Assembly: GCA_019352125.1 (NCBI GenBank)
Contig: JABBNV010000002.1
Coordinates: forward strand, 4,823 to 38,046
Length of the DNA: 33,224 nucleotides
Direction: 5' to 3'
DNA from: Acidobacteriota bacterium
Lineage (GTDB): Bacteria; Actinomycetota; Actinomycetes; Actinomycetales; Micrococcaceae
In this document: piece by piece, positions 15,387 to 23,949 of the stretch
How the letters are laid out: every line of letters begins with the position of its first letter
Numbering within the stretch: position 1 is the first letter of the stretch
Made by a program: the position numbers and the translations under genes
The notes under the pieces: model-generated
What the model saw: only the letters and a program-made list of their open reading frames with translations
Told to the model about the DNA's origin: nothing
Databases searched by the model: none

Positions 15387-17072
15387 TCAGTTTTCCTGCA
15401 TGGGGATGCGGACGCCGCGCTCGGCAGCAATTTCCTTGGCACGGTCATAGCCCGCATCAACGTGGCGGATCACGCCCATCCCGGGATCATTGGTGAGCAG
15501 GCGCTCCAACTTTTGAGCGGCCAGTTCGGTGCCGTCAGCCACAGAGACCTGCCCTGCGTGGATGGAGCGGCCAATGCCTACCCCGCCGCCGTGGTGAATT
15601 GATACCCAGGTGGCACCCGAGGCGGTGTTGAGCAAGGCGTTCAGCAACGGCCAGTCCGCCACGGCGTCCGAACCGTCTGCCATGGCTTCGGTTTCGCGAT
15701 AGGGGGAGGCCACTGAACCGGAATCCAAGTGGTCCCGCCCAATCACGATCGGCGCTTTCACCTTGCCATCGGCTACCAGCTGGTTGAACAGCAAACCGGC
15801 CTTGGCCCGTTCGCCATACCCCAGCCAGCAGATGCGAGCCGGGAGACCCTCAAATTCCACGTGTTCTGCGGCGGCGTCCAGCCACTGGTGCAGATGCGTG
15901 TTCTCCGGGAAGAGCTCCTTCAACGCCGCATCCGTAACGGCAATGTCCTCGGGATCACCGGAGAGCGCCACCCAACGGAACGGGCCCAGCCCCTCGCAAA
16001 AGAGCGGGCGGATATAGGCCGGCACAAAGCCTGGGAATTCGAAAGCACGGGCATAGCCGCCCTTGCGCGCCTCATCGCGAATGGAGTTGCCGTAATCAAA
16101 AACCTCCGCGCCGGCGTCCTGGAAGTCCACCATGGCCTCCACCTGACGGGCCATTGAGTTCTGTGCCTTCTTAGTGAACCCTTCCGGATCCGCCTCAGCC
16201 TCGCGCTTCCACTCGTCCACGCTAATCCCCTCCGGCAGGTAGCTCAGCGGATCATGCGCACTGGTCTGGTCCGTGACGATATCCACAGTGAGCTCGCCTG
16301 CGCGGTGCCGCCGCAACAACTCGGGGAACACTTCCGCAGCGTTGCCCACGTATCCCACGGACAACGGCTTTTGGGCCTCTTTAGCGGCCTGCACCTTGGC
16401 AATGGCGGCATCCAAGTCAGTTTCGACGTCGTCCAAATAGCGCTTGCCCATGCGACGGCGCAACCGGGTCTCGTCCACGTCCACTACCAACGCTGCGCCC
16501 CCGTTGAGGGTCACGGCCAACGGCTGCGCGCCGCCCATGCCACCGCATCCACCGGTAAGCGTCAAGGTGCCAGCCAGCGTGCCGCCAAAACGCTTAACGC
16601 CGACGGCAGCAAAGGTCTCGTAGGTGCCCTGCAAAATGCCCTGCGTGCCAATGTAGATCCAAGAGCCCGCGGTCATTTGGCCGTACATCATCAGGCCCTC
16701 AGCCTCGAGGCGGCGGAACTCAGGCCAGGTGGCCCAGTCGCCCACCAGGTTGGAATTCGCCAGCAATACTCGTGGCGCCCACTCATTAGTGCGGAAGACG
16801 CCCACAGGCTTACCGGATTGGATCAGCAGCGTTTCGTCCTTTTCCATGCCCTCCAGCGTGCGGGTGATGGCATCAAAAGCTGCCCAGCTCCGCACAGCGC
16901 GGCCTGTTCCGCCGTACACCACCAACTCATCCGGGCGCTCAGCAACTTCCGGGTCCAAGTTGTTCATCAGCATCCGCAAGGGAGCCTCTGTTTGCCAGCT
17001 CTTAGCCGTCAGGGTGGTGCCACGAGCGGCGCGGACGGGACGAGCTCCGGTGGTGAAATCTGCGGGGGCCAT
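15387..17072 (-). CDS. hutU: Urocanate hydratase
   Basis: A 561-residue NAD-dependent enzyme converting urocanate to 4-imidazolone-5-propanoate. Clear family blocks are VYGGTGRAVRSW, YIGTQGILQGTYETF, TLTGGCGGMGGAQP (NAD site) and YIRPLFCEGLGPFRW (active-site Cys region), with HHGGGVGIGRSIHAG near the end. I choose ATG 17072 (MAPADFTTG) because AAGGA lies 7 nt before it; ATG 17087 has no ribosome site. The gene reads toward hutH. Upstream, after a 119-bp gap with repeated half-sites, is an IclR regulator. Confidence 0.95.
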   Translation of the reverse strand: MAPADFTTGARPVRAARGTTLTAKSWQTEAPLRMLMNNLDPEVAERPDELVVYGGTGRAVRSWAAFDAITRTLEGMEKDETLLIQSGKPVGVFRTNEWAPRVLLANSNLVGDWATWPEFRRLEAEGLMMYGQMTAGSWIYIGTQGILQGTYETFAAVGVKRFGGTLAGTLTLTGGCGGMGGAQPLAVTLNGGAALVVDVDETRLRRRMGKRYLDDVETDLDAAIAKVQAAKEAQKPLSVGYVGNAAEVFPELLRRHRAGELTVDIVTDQTSAHDPLSYLPEGISVDEWKREAEADPEGFTKKAQNSMARQVEAMVDFQDAGAEVFDYGNSIRDEARKGGYARAFEFPGFVPAYIRPLFCEGLGPFRWVALSGDPEDIAVTDAALKELFPENTHLHQWLDAAAEHVEFEGLPARICWLGYGERAKAGLLFNQLVADGKVKAPIVIGRDHLDSGSVASPYRETEAMADGSDAVADWPLLNALLNTASGATWVSIHHGGGVGIGRSIHAGQVSVADGTELAAQKLERLLTNDPGMGVIRHVDAGYDRAKEIAAERGVRIPMQEN

Positions 17073-17079
17073 GATCGAA

Positions 17080-17084
17080 TCCTT
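17080..17084 (-). promoter_or_regulatory. Ribosome binding site that fixes the hutU start
   Basis: AAGGA on the minus strand, 7 nt before ATG 17072. It lies inside the longer frame that would begin at 17087, which favours the shorter start. Confidence 0.6.
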
Positions 17085-17086
17085 CA

Positions 17087-17136
17087 TTTAGTGGGGAACA
17101 GTTATGTGCTTACCTCCACTAAACCCTCTTCACTAA
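17087..17136. promoter_or_regulatory. Repeated half-sites upstream of hutU, possible IclR operator
   Basis: TTTAGTGG (17087-17094) and its exact inverse CCACTAAA (17116-17123) flank a 21-nt centre, and a third CACTAA occurs at 17131-17136. The sites lie between the IclR gene and hutU. Repeated half-sites near a target start are common for local regulators, but no IclR consensus was tested and no sigma boxes are convincing here. Confidence 0.35.
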
Positions 17137-17206
17137 CCGCTGGGTATGCCGCTGGGCCGGAGCATGTCCGGCATCCCAGACTTTGCCCTCTGCGTTAGGC
17201 GCAGGG

Positions 17207-18010
17207 CTAACCGTCAGCAGCTTGGGGGCGCCCGTAAATGCGGTGCGAGAGCTCGCGGGCAACCCTGCTCACCCGTTCGGCCAGCTCCGGCAAGCTTTCC
17301 ACCGGGACCCTGTCCTGCTCGAATGTCACAGCCACGGCAGCCGTCGGCCAGTTCACGTGGTCAGTGACGGCTACCGCAATGGACCCAAAGCCCGGCGTCA
17401 CCTCGCCGTGTTCTTCCGCGTAGCCACGGATCCGCACCTGATCCAAATGCTTGGACAGCACTGAGTACTTTTCAATAGTGGTGCCACTCTGGTTCCTGCT
17501 GCTGAATGCCGCGTCGTTTGGATACAGCGCCCGCACTTGAGCCTTTGGCAATGCGGCCAGAATCGCGCGGCCACTGGCCGTGAGGTGGCTCGGCAAGCGC
17601 ACGCCTACATCCGTCACCAATGACGGTCGGTTCTTGGCTCGCTCCTCCACAATGTAGAGCACGTCGCGACCGTGCAGGATGGCCAGGTGCGCGCTCTCGC
17701 CCACGGTGTCCACCAAGGCCGCCAGCAATGGCCGCCCCAGCCGGGAAAGTGGCTCCTGCCGCGAATAGGCACTGCTGAGTTCAAAGGCACCGATGCCCAA
17801 GCCGTAGCGTTTTTCCTCATGCAGGTGCAGCACAAAGCCGTTATCCGCCATGACCCCCAGCAGGTGATACGCGGTAGAGCGCGGGATACCCAAGCTGGCA
17901 GCGATGGTACTGGCGGCAACGGGGCCACGCTTGCTGGCCAGCAGTTTCAGGATGCGGAGCGTACTTTCAGCAGCCGGGACCTTGGACGCTGGCCTGGCCG
18001 GCCCGCTCAT
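17207..18010 (-). CDS. IclR family transcriptional regulator, probable hut regulator
   Basis: A 267-residue protein. The N-terminal winged helix-turn-helix (about residues 15-75) has VAASTIAASLGIPRSTAYHLL. The C-terminal IclR effector domain (about 90-260) carries HLTASGRAILAAL and RGYAEEHGEVTPGFGSIAV, both family signatures. Its ATG overlaps the stop of the upstream 3-hydroxybutyrate dehydrogenase gene (ATGA), so it is expressed with that gene, and it lies 134 bp upstream of the hutU start. The effector may be a hut intermediate such as urocanate, or a hydroxybutyrate-related compound; sequence does not tell. Confidence 0.9.
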   Translation of the reverse strand: MSGPARPASKVPAAESTLRILKLLASKRGPVAASTIAASLGIPRSTAYHLLGVMADNGFVLHLHEEKRYGLGIGAFELSSAYSRQEPLSRLGRPLLAALVDTVGESAHLAILHGRDVLYIVEERAKNRPSLVTDVGVRLPSHLTASGRAILAALPKAQVRALYPNDAAFSSRNQSGTTIEKYSVLSKHLDQVRIRGYAEEHGEVTPGFGSIAVAVTDHVNWPTAAVAVTFEQDRVPVESLPELAERVSRVARELSHRIYGRPQAADG

Positions 18011-18768
18011 TTGGCGGACCAGCCCCCGTCCATGGTGTAACTAGCCCCAGTCACCATCGCGGCATTGTCCGCAGCCAACCAGGCCACCAAAGATGCCACT
18101 TCGGCGGGCTCCACCAAGCGTTTGATAGCTGCCTCTGTGAGCATTACCTTTTCCAACACCTCTGACTCTTCAATTCCGTGAGCCTTGGCCTGGTCAGCAA
18201 TCTGGGCTTCCACCAGCGGTGTCCGGACGTAGCCGGGATTCACGCAATTGGAGGTCACCCCATGCGGGCCGCCTTCCAACGCGGTGACCTTGCTAAGGCC
18301 TTCCAACCCGTGCTTGGCACTGACATAGGCGCTCTTGAAGGGGCTGGCACGCAATCCGTGTACGGAAGAAATATTGATGATGCGGCCAAATTCCTTGGCA
18401 TACATGGAGGGCAGGGCCGCCCTGATCAGCAGGAACGGCGCCTCCAACATCAGCGTGAGAATGCGGCGAAAATCTGCTGGCGCAAAGTCCTCGATGGGGC
18501 TCACAGTTTGGATTCCGGCGTTGTTGACCAGGATGTCCGTTTCCAGAGTCAGGTCCTCCAGCGCGGCGGTATCCAACAAATCCACCGCCCAGGCCCGGCC
18601 ACCCACTTCTTTGGCTAAGGACTCTGCCGCTGCTCCGTTGAGATCCGCCACCGTGACTGTGGCGCCAGCTGCGGCTAGGGCATGAACAACCGCCGCCCCA
18701 ATCCCGGATGCCCCGCCGGTGACCAATGCTGTACGGCCGGCCAGCGGCCCAGCACTCGATGTATTCAT
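18007..18768 (-). CDS. 3-hydroxybutyrate dehydrogenase (SDR)
   Basis: A 253-residue classical short-chain dehydrogenase. The NAD site is TGGASGIG (17-24), followed by NNAG (82-85); catalytic residues are Ser135, Tyr148 and Lys152 (YVSAK). The segment NPGYVRTPLVEAQIADQA after the active site, the length and the end VTGASYTMDGGW are characteristic of bacterial D-3-hydroxybutyrate dehydrogenase, which oxidises 3-hydroxybutyrate to acetoacetate. A strong AAGGAGA site precedes the ATG by 6 nt. The stop overlaps the IclR start (ATGA). Another SDR substrate remains possible. Confidence 0.85.
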   Translation of the reverse strand: MNTSSAGPLAGRTALVTGGASGIGAAVVHALAAAGATVTVADLNGAAAESLAKEVGGRAWAVDLLDTAALEDLTLETDILVNNAGIQTVSPIEDFAPADFRRILTLMLEAPFLLIRAALPSMYAKEFGRIINISSVHGLRASPFKSAYVSAKHGLEGLSKVTALEGGPHGVTSNCVNPGYVRTPLVEAQIADQAKAHGIEESEVLEKVMLTEAAIKRLVEPAEVASLVAWLAADNAAMVTGASYTMDGGWSAK

Positions 18769-18812
18769 GAAATCTCCTTGCAGTTGGATGTGGTTGGTGC
18801 AATCAAATCTGG

Positions 18813-19631
18813 CTAAGCGGGGTCCGTCAAGACCGGCAAGTGCTGCGAAAAGGCACGAACCTGCGCATCGCCTAGTAACTGCGCTGGCATGGCACCGCTG
18901 AGCAGCTTTCGTGGCAGCGTGGGCGCCGTGCCGAAGGGCTGGTCACTTCCGGCAATAATGATGTTCCCGTAACGACGTCCCTTGAGCATGGGCGGGTCCG
19001 CAATAATCACGGTGTGGGGAAAGCTTGCCGCAATGGTGGCAGCCTCACGCCGCGCTGTACTCAGACTGGGTGCGTCACCGCAATTAACAACGTAGATTCC
19101 ACCAGGTGCAAGTACTCTACGTGCGTGAGCGGTGAATTCCATGGTGGTCAGTGGGACCGGGGTAAAGGAACCGGAGAAGACGTCCCGGATGATCAGGTCT
19201 CTGCTGTCCTCGGTCAGGGACTGCGTTACTTCCCGCGCCTCACCCACCCGAATCTTCAACAGCGGCGCCCGGGGAAGATCGAACCAGTCCCGCACGAGTG
19301 CCGCCAATTTCCCGTCTATCTCCACCACTGTGTTGCGAGAGTTAGGGTATGCGGCCACCAGGTAGCGTGCCATGGAACATGCTGCGCCACCCAGATGGAG
19401 GGCTCGCAGCTTAGTCTCGGCCGCCCAGTGGCTCTCCACCAGAGCCATGATCCAGCGCATGTACTCGAATTCCAATCGCAGCGGATCCGCCAGATCCACA
19501 TGGGAGCTCTGGGCTCCATTGATTTTCAGCAGCCACCCGTTCGGATTGTCGTCGTCGGGAATCAACTCGCAATCCCCCGTGTCCGTGTAGTGGATGCCTG
19601 CCACCGGGCCACCCGTAGGTTTACTGGCCAT
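18813..19631 (-). CDS. Spermidine-synthase-like methyltransferase-fold protein
   Basis: A 272-residue Rossmann-fold protein. The nucleotide-binding loop reads LHLGGAACSMARYL (near residue 80) where true spermidine synthases have GGGDG, then TVVEID (acidic strand end), DLIIRDVFSG and a following GGIYVVNCGD. This is the divergent actinobacterial group often annotated as spermidine synthase; the missing GGGDG makes polyamine synthesis doubtful. ATG 19631 is chosen because longer frames run into the upstream gene and add no conserved sequence. No clear ribosome site is seen. It lies 34 bp after the MTH1187-type gene on the same strand. Confidence 0.75.
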   Translation of the reverse strand: MASKPTGGPVAGIHYTDTGDCELIPDDDNPNGWLLKINGAQSSHVDLADPLRLEFEYMRWIMALVESHWAAETKLRALHLGGAACSMARYLVAAYPNSRNTVVEIDGKLAALVRDWFDLPRAPLLKIRVGEAREVTQSLTEDSRDLIIRDVFSGSFTPVPLTTMEFTAHARRVLAPGGIYVVNCGDAPSLSTARREAATIAASFPHTVIIADPPMLKGRRYGNIIIAGSDQPFGTAPTLPRKLLSGAMPAQLLGDAQVRAFSQHLPVLTDPA

Positions 19632-19665
19632 TGATGCGCAACGTGAAAGACAACATAGAGCAACT

Positions 19666-19980
19666 CTAGCTTTGCCGCTCCAGTGCAGCCTCCAGGCGGT
19701 CAATCTTGGCGGTCAATTCTCCGGAATATCCGGTGCGGATATCCGCCTTGAGCACCAGCGCTACGCGTGACCCATAGCGCCCGGCTGCCTCGGTGGCTCG
19801 CTTCACGACATCCATCACTTCATCCCATTCTCCTTCTATCTCGGTGAACATGGACGAGGTGTGGTTAGGCAGGCCAGACTCCCGCACAATTTTCACAGCC
19901 GCTGCCACCGCGTCGTGTACGGACCCTGTGGCGTCAACCTCTCCGGACCCGGACGGTGCTACTGAAAATGCAACCAGCAT
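19666..19980 (-). CDS. MTH1187/YkoF-type thiamine-binding protein
   Basis: A 104-residue single-domain protein with the ferredoxin-like beta-alpha-beta repeat of the MTH1187 (DUF77) family: MLVAFSVAP, then helix, then SSMFTEIEGEWDEVMDVVKRA, then ALVLKADIRTG. Family members form tetramers and bind thiamine or related pyrimidines in the cytoplasm; their physiological role is unsettled. AGGAG lies 8 nt before the ATG. It is divergent from the TetR gene and followed on its own strand by the spermidine-synthase-like gene. Confidence 0.88.
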   Translation of the reverse strand: MLVAFSVAPSGSGEVDATGSVHDAVAAAVKIVRESGLPNHTSSMFTEIEGEWDEVMDVVKRATEAAGRYGSRVALVLKADIRTGYSGELTAKIDRLEAALERQS

Positions 19981-20067
19981 AATGACTCTCCTCTATGCGC
20001 TCCCGCGATACTTCACGGTGTGGGTTATTCCTTGCTCCAGTGTGTCACTGCTCGGTAGTGTGGGCAG

Positions 20068-20700
20068 GTGTCAACTTCACAATCTAGACCTTTGCGCGCC
20101 GACGCCGTCCGCAATCTGGAAAAGATTCTTGCCTCGGCCAGGGAATGCTTTCAACTCCGGGGCCCTACCGTGTCATTACAGACCATTGCGGACCACGCTC
20201 AACTGGGAGCGGCAACCCTCTTTCGGAATTTTACTGACAAGGATCACCTGATCCTCACCGCCATGGATCAGCAGCTCCGCCTCCGCGTGGATCCAGTAGC
20301 CGAGGCGGCGTTGGCCTCTGATGATCCGTGCAAAGGCTTCTTCGACATTCTGCGCACCATCATGGACGTCGCCGTCACGGAGCTGAACATGCTTCATGCG
20401 CTGTCCGGCACCCGGGATGTACTGGCGGATATTAATTTGACCGTCTTGGCCGCCTTATCCACCTTGCTGGGCCGAGCACAAGCAGCAGGAACGATGCGTG
20501 CGGACCTGGCACCGGGCGATATTGCCCCGCTGATTGCCATGCTGATTGCCGCGGTTGAACTCGGGACCGCAGAAGCGCCTATCTGGCCGCGTTACATGTC
20601 CCTCCTGGCCGACGCCGTCACGCTACAAACGAGCCACGGCCAGCTCCCGGATGCCCCACCCATCGACGAATTTGATCCTGCACGGCGCCTGTCCCGATGA
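20068..20700 (+). CDS. TetR family transcriptional regulator
   Basis: A 210-residue regulator. The N-terminal helix-turn-helix (about residues 13-60) has VSLQTIADHAQLGAATLFRNF, matching the TetR pattern; the rest is an alpha-helical ligand domain of unknown specificity. The start is GTG 20068 with only a weak upstream purine stretch, so a few codons either way are possible. It is divergent from the MTH1187-type gene and converges with azlD, 20 bp apart. Its target may be the divergent gene pair. Confidence 0.88.
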   Translation: MSTSQSRPLRADAVRNLEKILASARECFQLRGPTVSLQTIADHAQLGAATLFRNFTDKDHLILTAMDQQLRLRVDPVAEAALASDDPCKGFFDILRTIMDVAVTELNMLHALSGTRDVLADINLTVLAALSTLLGRAQAAGTMRADLAPGDIAPLIAMLIAAVELGTAEAPIWPRYMSLLADAVTLQTSHGQLPDAPPIDEFDPARRLSR

Positions 20701-20720
20701 GGTACCTTTGCTAAAAAGAA

Positions 20721-21026
20721 CTAGGGCATTCCCGCAAGCCGCAGCAATGCCGCGGCTGCAGCGCCCACCACTACAACCACCAGAAACGGTGCCTTGAACC
20801 ACAGGGCAACACCCGCCGCGAGTAGGGCTCCGATTCTGGCATCGAGCGTCACGGCCGTTCCGCTGGCCACCGTGTTAATCATGGTCAATGAGGCCAACAA
20901 GCCGATGGTCAATGTACCGGCCACACGCTCCATCCGGGGGTGCTTCATCCACGAAGCTGGCACCAGGTAGCCGAGCAGCTTGGTTGCAAACACAGCTGCT
21001 GACGCAGCCAGGATCCACCACCACAC
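20721..21026 (-). CDS. azlD: AzlD-type branched-chain amino acid transport subunit
   Basis: A 101-residue protein with about four membrane helices, typical AzlD length and pattern (AVFATKLLGYLVP near the start, ALLAAGVALWFKAPFLVVVV near the end). AzlD works with AzlC as a small-subunit partner in export of branched-chain amino acids and analogues. Its GTG start overlaps the azlC stop by one base (TAGTG), consistent with coupled translation in a fixed ratio. Confidence 0.9.
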   Translation of the reverse strand: MWWWILAASAAVFATKLLGYLVPASWMKHPRMERVAGTLTIGLLASLTMINTVASGTAVTLDARIGALLAAGVALWFKAPFLVVVVVGAAAAALLRLAGMP

Positions 21027-21745
21027 TAGGCCTGACCTCCCGCGGGATAGGGATCCAGATCAGGTTCCAAACCGTCCGTTTCGTGTCCATTCCGGAACCA
21101 ACCGATGGCTCCAGCCACCACAGCAGCCACCAAAATAGGAACCCCTGGTGGCACAAATGGCACCACCAGTACCGTCACCACGGCACAAAGAACGGCTATG
21201 GCAGCGGGTTGTCTGGCCTTGACACGTGGCCACAGTAGTCCAAGAAAAGCCGCAACTGCAGCCCCGTCCAGGCCCCACTGTTTGGGGTCCCCCAGTGCAT
21301 TCCCGGCCAACGCACCCACCGCAGTAAAGATGTTCCAGAGTATGAAGATGCCAACTCCCGCAACCCAAAACCCCCTGCGTCGCTCAGCTGGATCCGTTTG
21401 CCCCGTACTGGTGGCAGTACTCTCATCAATAGTCACCTGCGCCATCAAGACCTTCTTGCCAGCCCGCGGCTGTAATAGCGCGTTGAGTTGCATCGCGTAC
21501 ACGCCGTTGCGGATACCCAGCAGGGCTGCGGCACTCAGTGCTGCGACCCCACTGCCGCCGCCCGCCAACACGCCCACGAAGGCATATTGGGAGCCACCAG
21601 AAAACATCAGCAGGCTTAGCGCCATGGTTTGCCAAAAGCTCAACCCTGCGGCCACCGAAAGCGCCCCAAAAGAGATCCCATACAACCCTGTGGCAAGGCT
21701 GATGGATAGCCCCACCTTGACGGCCGGGGATTGCCAGAACGTCAT
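21026..21745 (-). CDS. azlC: AzlC family branched-chain amino acid exporter subunit
   Basis: A 239-residue membrane protein with the AzlC family opening GISFGALSVAAGLSFWQTM, then MFSGGSQYAFVG and GIRNGVYAMQLN. It forms the large subunit of the AzlCD exporter. I start at ATG 21745, whose ATGA overlaps the stop of the upstream DoxX-like gene and has GGAG about 12 nt before it; GTG 21769 and ATG 21763 are in-frame alternatives. The conserved part begins after all three. Confidence 0.88.
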   Translation of the reverse strand: MTFWQSPAVKVGLSISLATGLYGISFGALSVAAGLSFWQTMALSLLMFSGGSQYAFVGVLAGGGSGVAALSAAALLGIRNGVYAMQLNALLQPRAGKKVLMAQVTIDESTATSTGQTDPAERRRGFWVAGVGIFILWNIFTAVGALAGNALGDPKQWGLDGAAVAAFLGLLWPRVKARQPAAIAVLCAVVTVLVVPFVPPGVPILVAAVVAGAIGWFRNGHETDGLEPDLDPYPAGGQA

Positions 21746-22140
21746 GGCTTTCGTAGGCTCCATGCCCACATCACCAAGGGAACTTGCAGGGGTAGCCGGA
21801 TTGAGTGGATGACCTTGCTGCGCTTGTCCCCGCGTGGCCCCACGGCTCGCTGCAACGCCGAAATATGCCCGGCCGTAAAGCCTACATACATGGCTGCTGT
21901 GGCGGTGGCAGCAACCTTACGCGTGCCAGGAACAAGCAGTCCAAAGACCGCCGCCCCCTCGAGGACTGCACTTACCGCTACCCACTCACGCCGCGTCATC
22001 ACGCCGCAGACGCCCTGGGTATCAGTGCACAGGCTCCGCGGGACCACCGGAAAATAAAACTCCGGGTTGGTGACGTGATTGAGCGTGCTGGCGCCCAACA
22101 ATCCAGCCATGGCTAGGAGACTAAGGGTTTTCGCTTTCAT
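21742..22140 (-). CDS. DoxX-like small membrane protein
   Basis: A 132-residue protein with about four membrane helices: residues 5-20, 52-70, 78-95 and a C-terminal span ending RKP. A proline- and tyrosine-containing loop after helix 1 (NPEFYFPVVP) and two Cys in CTDTQGVC lie on one side. The size and topology resemble the DoxX/DoxD group, whose members are tied to redox balance, but the match is loose. It overlaps the GH15 gene upstream and azlC downstream, each by ATGA. Confidence 0.6.
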   Translation of the reverse strand: MKAKTLSLLAMAGLLGASTLNHVTNPEFYFPVVPRSLCTDTQGVCGVMTRREWVAVSAVLEGAAVFGLLVPGTRKVAATATAAMYVGFTAGHISALQRAVGPRGDKRSKVIHSIRLPLQVPLVMWAWSLRKP

Positions 22141-23945
22141 GCGTGTCGTTCTCTGCTCAGTAGTTCAGTCCCCGCAAGAGCATCAGCAGCGCGGACAAGG
22201 GCAAGATGAGAAAAGGCTTGGGGAAAATTGCCCACCATGCGCTTATCCCGGACGTTGTACTCTTCGCTCAGCAGACCCACGTCATTGCTGAGCCCCACCA
22301 GCATATCCATGAGTGCCGTAGCCTCCTGGTGACGATGGGTATGCGCGTATTGTTCAACCAGCCAAAACGAGCATGCCAAAAACGGGTGTTCACCCGGCTC
22401 CAAACCGTCCACGCCAGTCTCCGTGCGGTAGCGCAGGAGCAGGCCCTCTTCCCCAAGTAATTCACGCTCAATGGCCGCCACCGTGCCCAACATGTGCGGA
22501 TCGTCATAGGCTAAGAAGCCCACCTGTGGAATCACCAGCAGCGAGGCATCCGTAGCGGCGCCGTCGTACGTTTGGGTGAACGTGTTCAACTCAGTATTGA
22601 AACCATGCGCCATGATTTCCTGACGCAATGCATCACGATGGCGTTCCCAGCATTCCACGGGACCGTCCAGACCGTGTTCGCGCACGCCGCGCACGGCGGA
22701 GTCAAAGGCGGCCCACATCAGCACTCGCGAATGCGTGAAGTACTGCAAGGCACCCCGCATCTCCCAGAGGCCGTTATCCTTTTCGTCGATGCGCTTTTCA
22801 ACAAAGCTCATCAGCGAGCGCTGCAGCGGCCAGGAGAAGTGATCTTCCGTGCCCCCTGCCTCGCGGAGTTTTTGGAGCGAGACCATGACTTCACCCACCA
22901 CATCAGCCTGGTATTGCCCCACGGCACCGTTGCCCACCCGAACTGGGCGGGAATTCTCATAACCCGTGAGATGTGGTAGCTCCTCCTCCACCAGAGTGCG
23001 TTCTCCGGCAAGGCCGTACATGATTTGCAGGTCATCCGGGTCCCCGGCTACGGCGCGCAGCAGCCAATTTCGCCACTTCAGCGCTTCGTCCTCAAAACCG
23101 TGGGTCAGCATTGACTCCAGCGTCAGCGCCGCATCTCGCAACCAACAGTAGCGGTAGTCCCAATTTCGGCTACCGCCCAAGTCCTCCGGGAGGGACGTGG
23201 TGGGCGCGGCCACTATGCCGCCCGTGTCCTCATGGGTGAGCGCGCGCAGCACCAGCAGAGAACGCACCACGGCCGCCGAGTGCTTGCCTGCATCCGTACA
23301 ACCGTCTGCCCAGCGTTGCCAGTAGTCGATTGTTTCGGTCAGCGCATGATCAATATTGATACCTGCCGGGATGGACCGATGGGAGGGGTACCACGTCAGC
23401 TCTAGATCAACCGTGTCCCCTGCGGTAACAATGAATTCCCCGGCATGGGCATGATCTTTGGCCGTAGGCAGTTTCCCGCCCCGCAATGCCAAGGCATTCG
23501 GGCCGGCGACGGCTAGCAACACCGGGTGCCCGTCGTCGTCCTTCATCCTGCTGACCCAAGGAACTACCCTGCCGTAATCGAAGCGCATCTTGAGCTCTTG
23601 GCGCATTTTTACCGCACCACGCAGGCCCTCAATCCGCCGCACCAAGGAGGCTCGGCGATCCCCCACCGGCATGAAATCGGTAACCAGCACCTCACCGTCC
23701 GCATCCGCCCACTCGGTTTCCAACACAAAGGTGTTGGACACGTAACTGCGCCGAACCACTGTTGCCTCGGTGGAGGCGGGTGCCACCAGCCAGCGACCGT
23801 CATCGTCCGTGCCCAGCAGCGCAGCAAATACTGACGGCGAGTCAAAGCGGGGGAAGCTCAGCCAGTCCACGCTGCCAGTTTTAGAGACCAGCGGGCCGGA
23901 GTGCATGTCCGAAAGTAGTGCGTAATCGTCGATCCGTGAGGCCAT
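22137..23945 (-). CDS. GH15 family glucoamylase/trehalase-like hydrolase
   Basis: A 602-residue cytosolic enzyme without a signal peptide. The start IDDYALLSDMHSGPLVS followed by GSVDWLSFPRFDSPSVF is the N-terminal beta domain of GH15 proteins, and GSRNWDYRYCWLRDAALTL marks the alpha/alpha-barrel with substrate-binding Trp and Arg. Actinobacterial members of this length include trehalases; glucoamylase-like activity on alpha-glucans is the alternative. It follows the glycerophosphodiesterase gene by 4 bp and overlaps the DoxX-like gene by ATGA. Confidence 0.9.
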   Translation of the reverse strand: MASRIDDYALLSDMHSGPLVSKTGSVDWLSFPRFDSPSVFAALLGTDDDGRWLVAPASTEATVVRRSYVSNTFVLETEWADADGEVLVTDFMPVGDRRASLVRRIEGLRGAVKMRQELKMRFDYGRVVPWVSRMKDDDGHPVLLAVAGPNALALRGGKLPTAKDHAHAGEFIVTAGDTVDLELTWYPSHRSIPAGINIDHALTETIDYWQRWADGCTDAGKHSAAVVRSLLVLRALTHEDTGGIVAAPTTSLPEDLGGSRNWDYRYCWLRDAALTLESMLTHGFEDEALKWRNWLLRAVAGDPDDLQIMYGLAGERTLVEEELPHLTGYENSRPVRVGNGAVGQYQADVVGEVMVSLQKLREAGGTEDHFSWPLQRSLMSFVEKRIDEKDNGLWEMRGALQYFTHSRVLMWAAFDSAVRGVREHGLDGPVECWERHRDALRQEIMAHGFNTELNTFTQTYDGAATDASLLVIPQVGFLAYDDPHMLGTVAAIERELLGEEGLLLRYRTETGVDGLEPGEHPFLACSFWLVEQYAHTHRHQEATALMDMLVGLSNDVGLLSEEYNVRDKRMVGNFPQAFSHLALVRAADALAGTELLSRERHA

Positions 23946-23949
23946 TCCT

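Noticed and set aside
16254..17198. 314-codon open frame antisense to hutU
   Set aside because: It is a shadow of a well-identified gene in high-GC DNA; composition and lack of any domain argue against it.
19632..19703. Longer start for the spermidine-synthase-like gene
   Set aside because: It enters the upstream MTH1187-type gene and adds residues with no family match.
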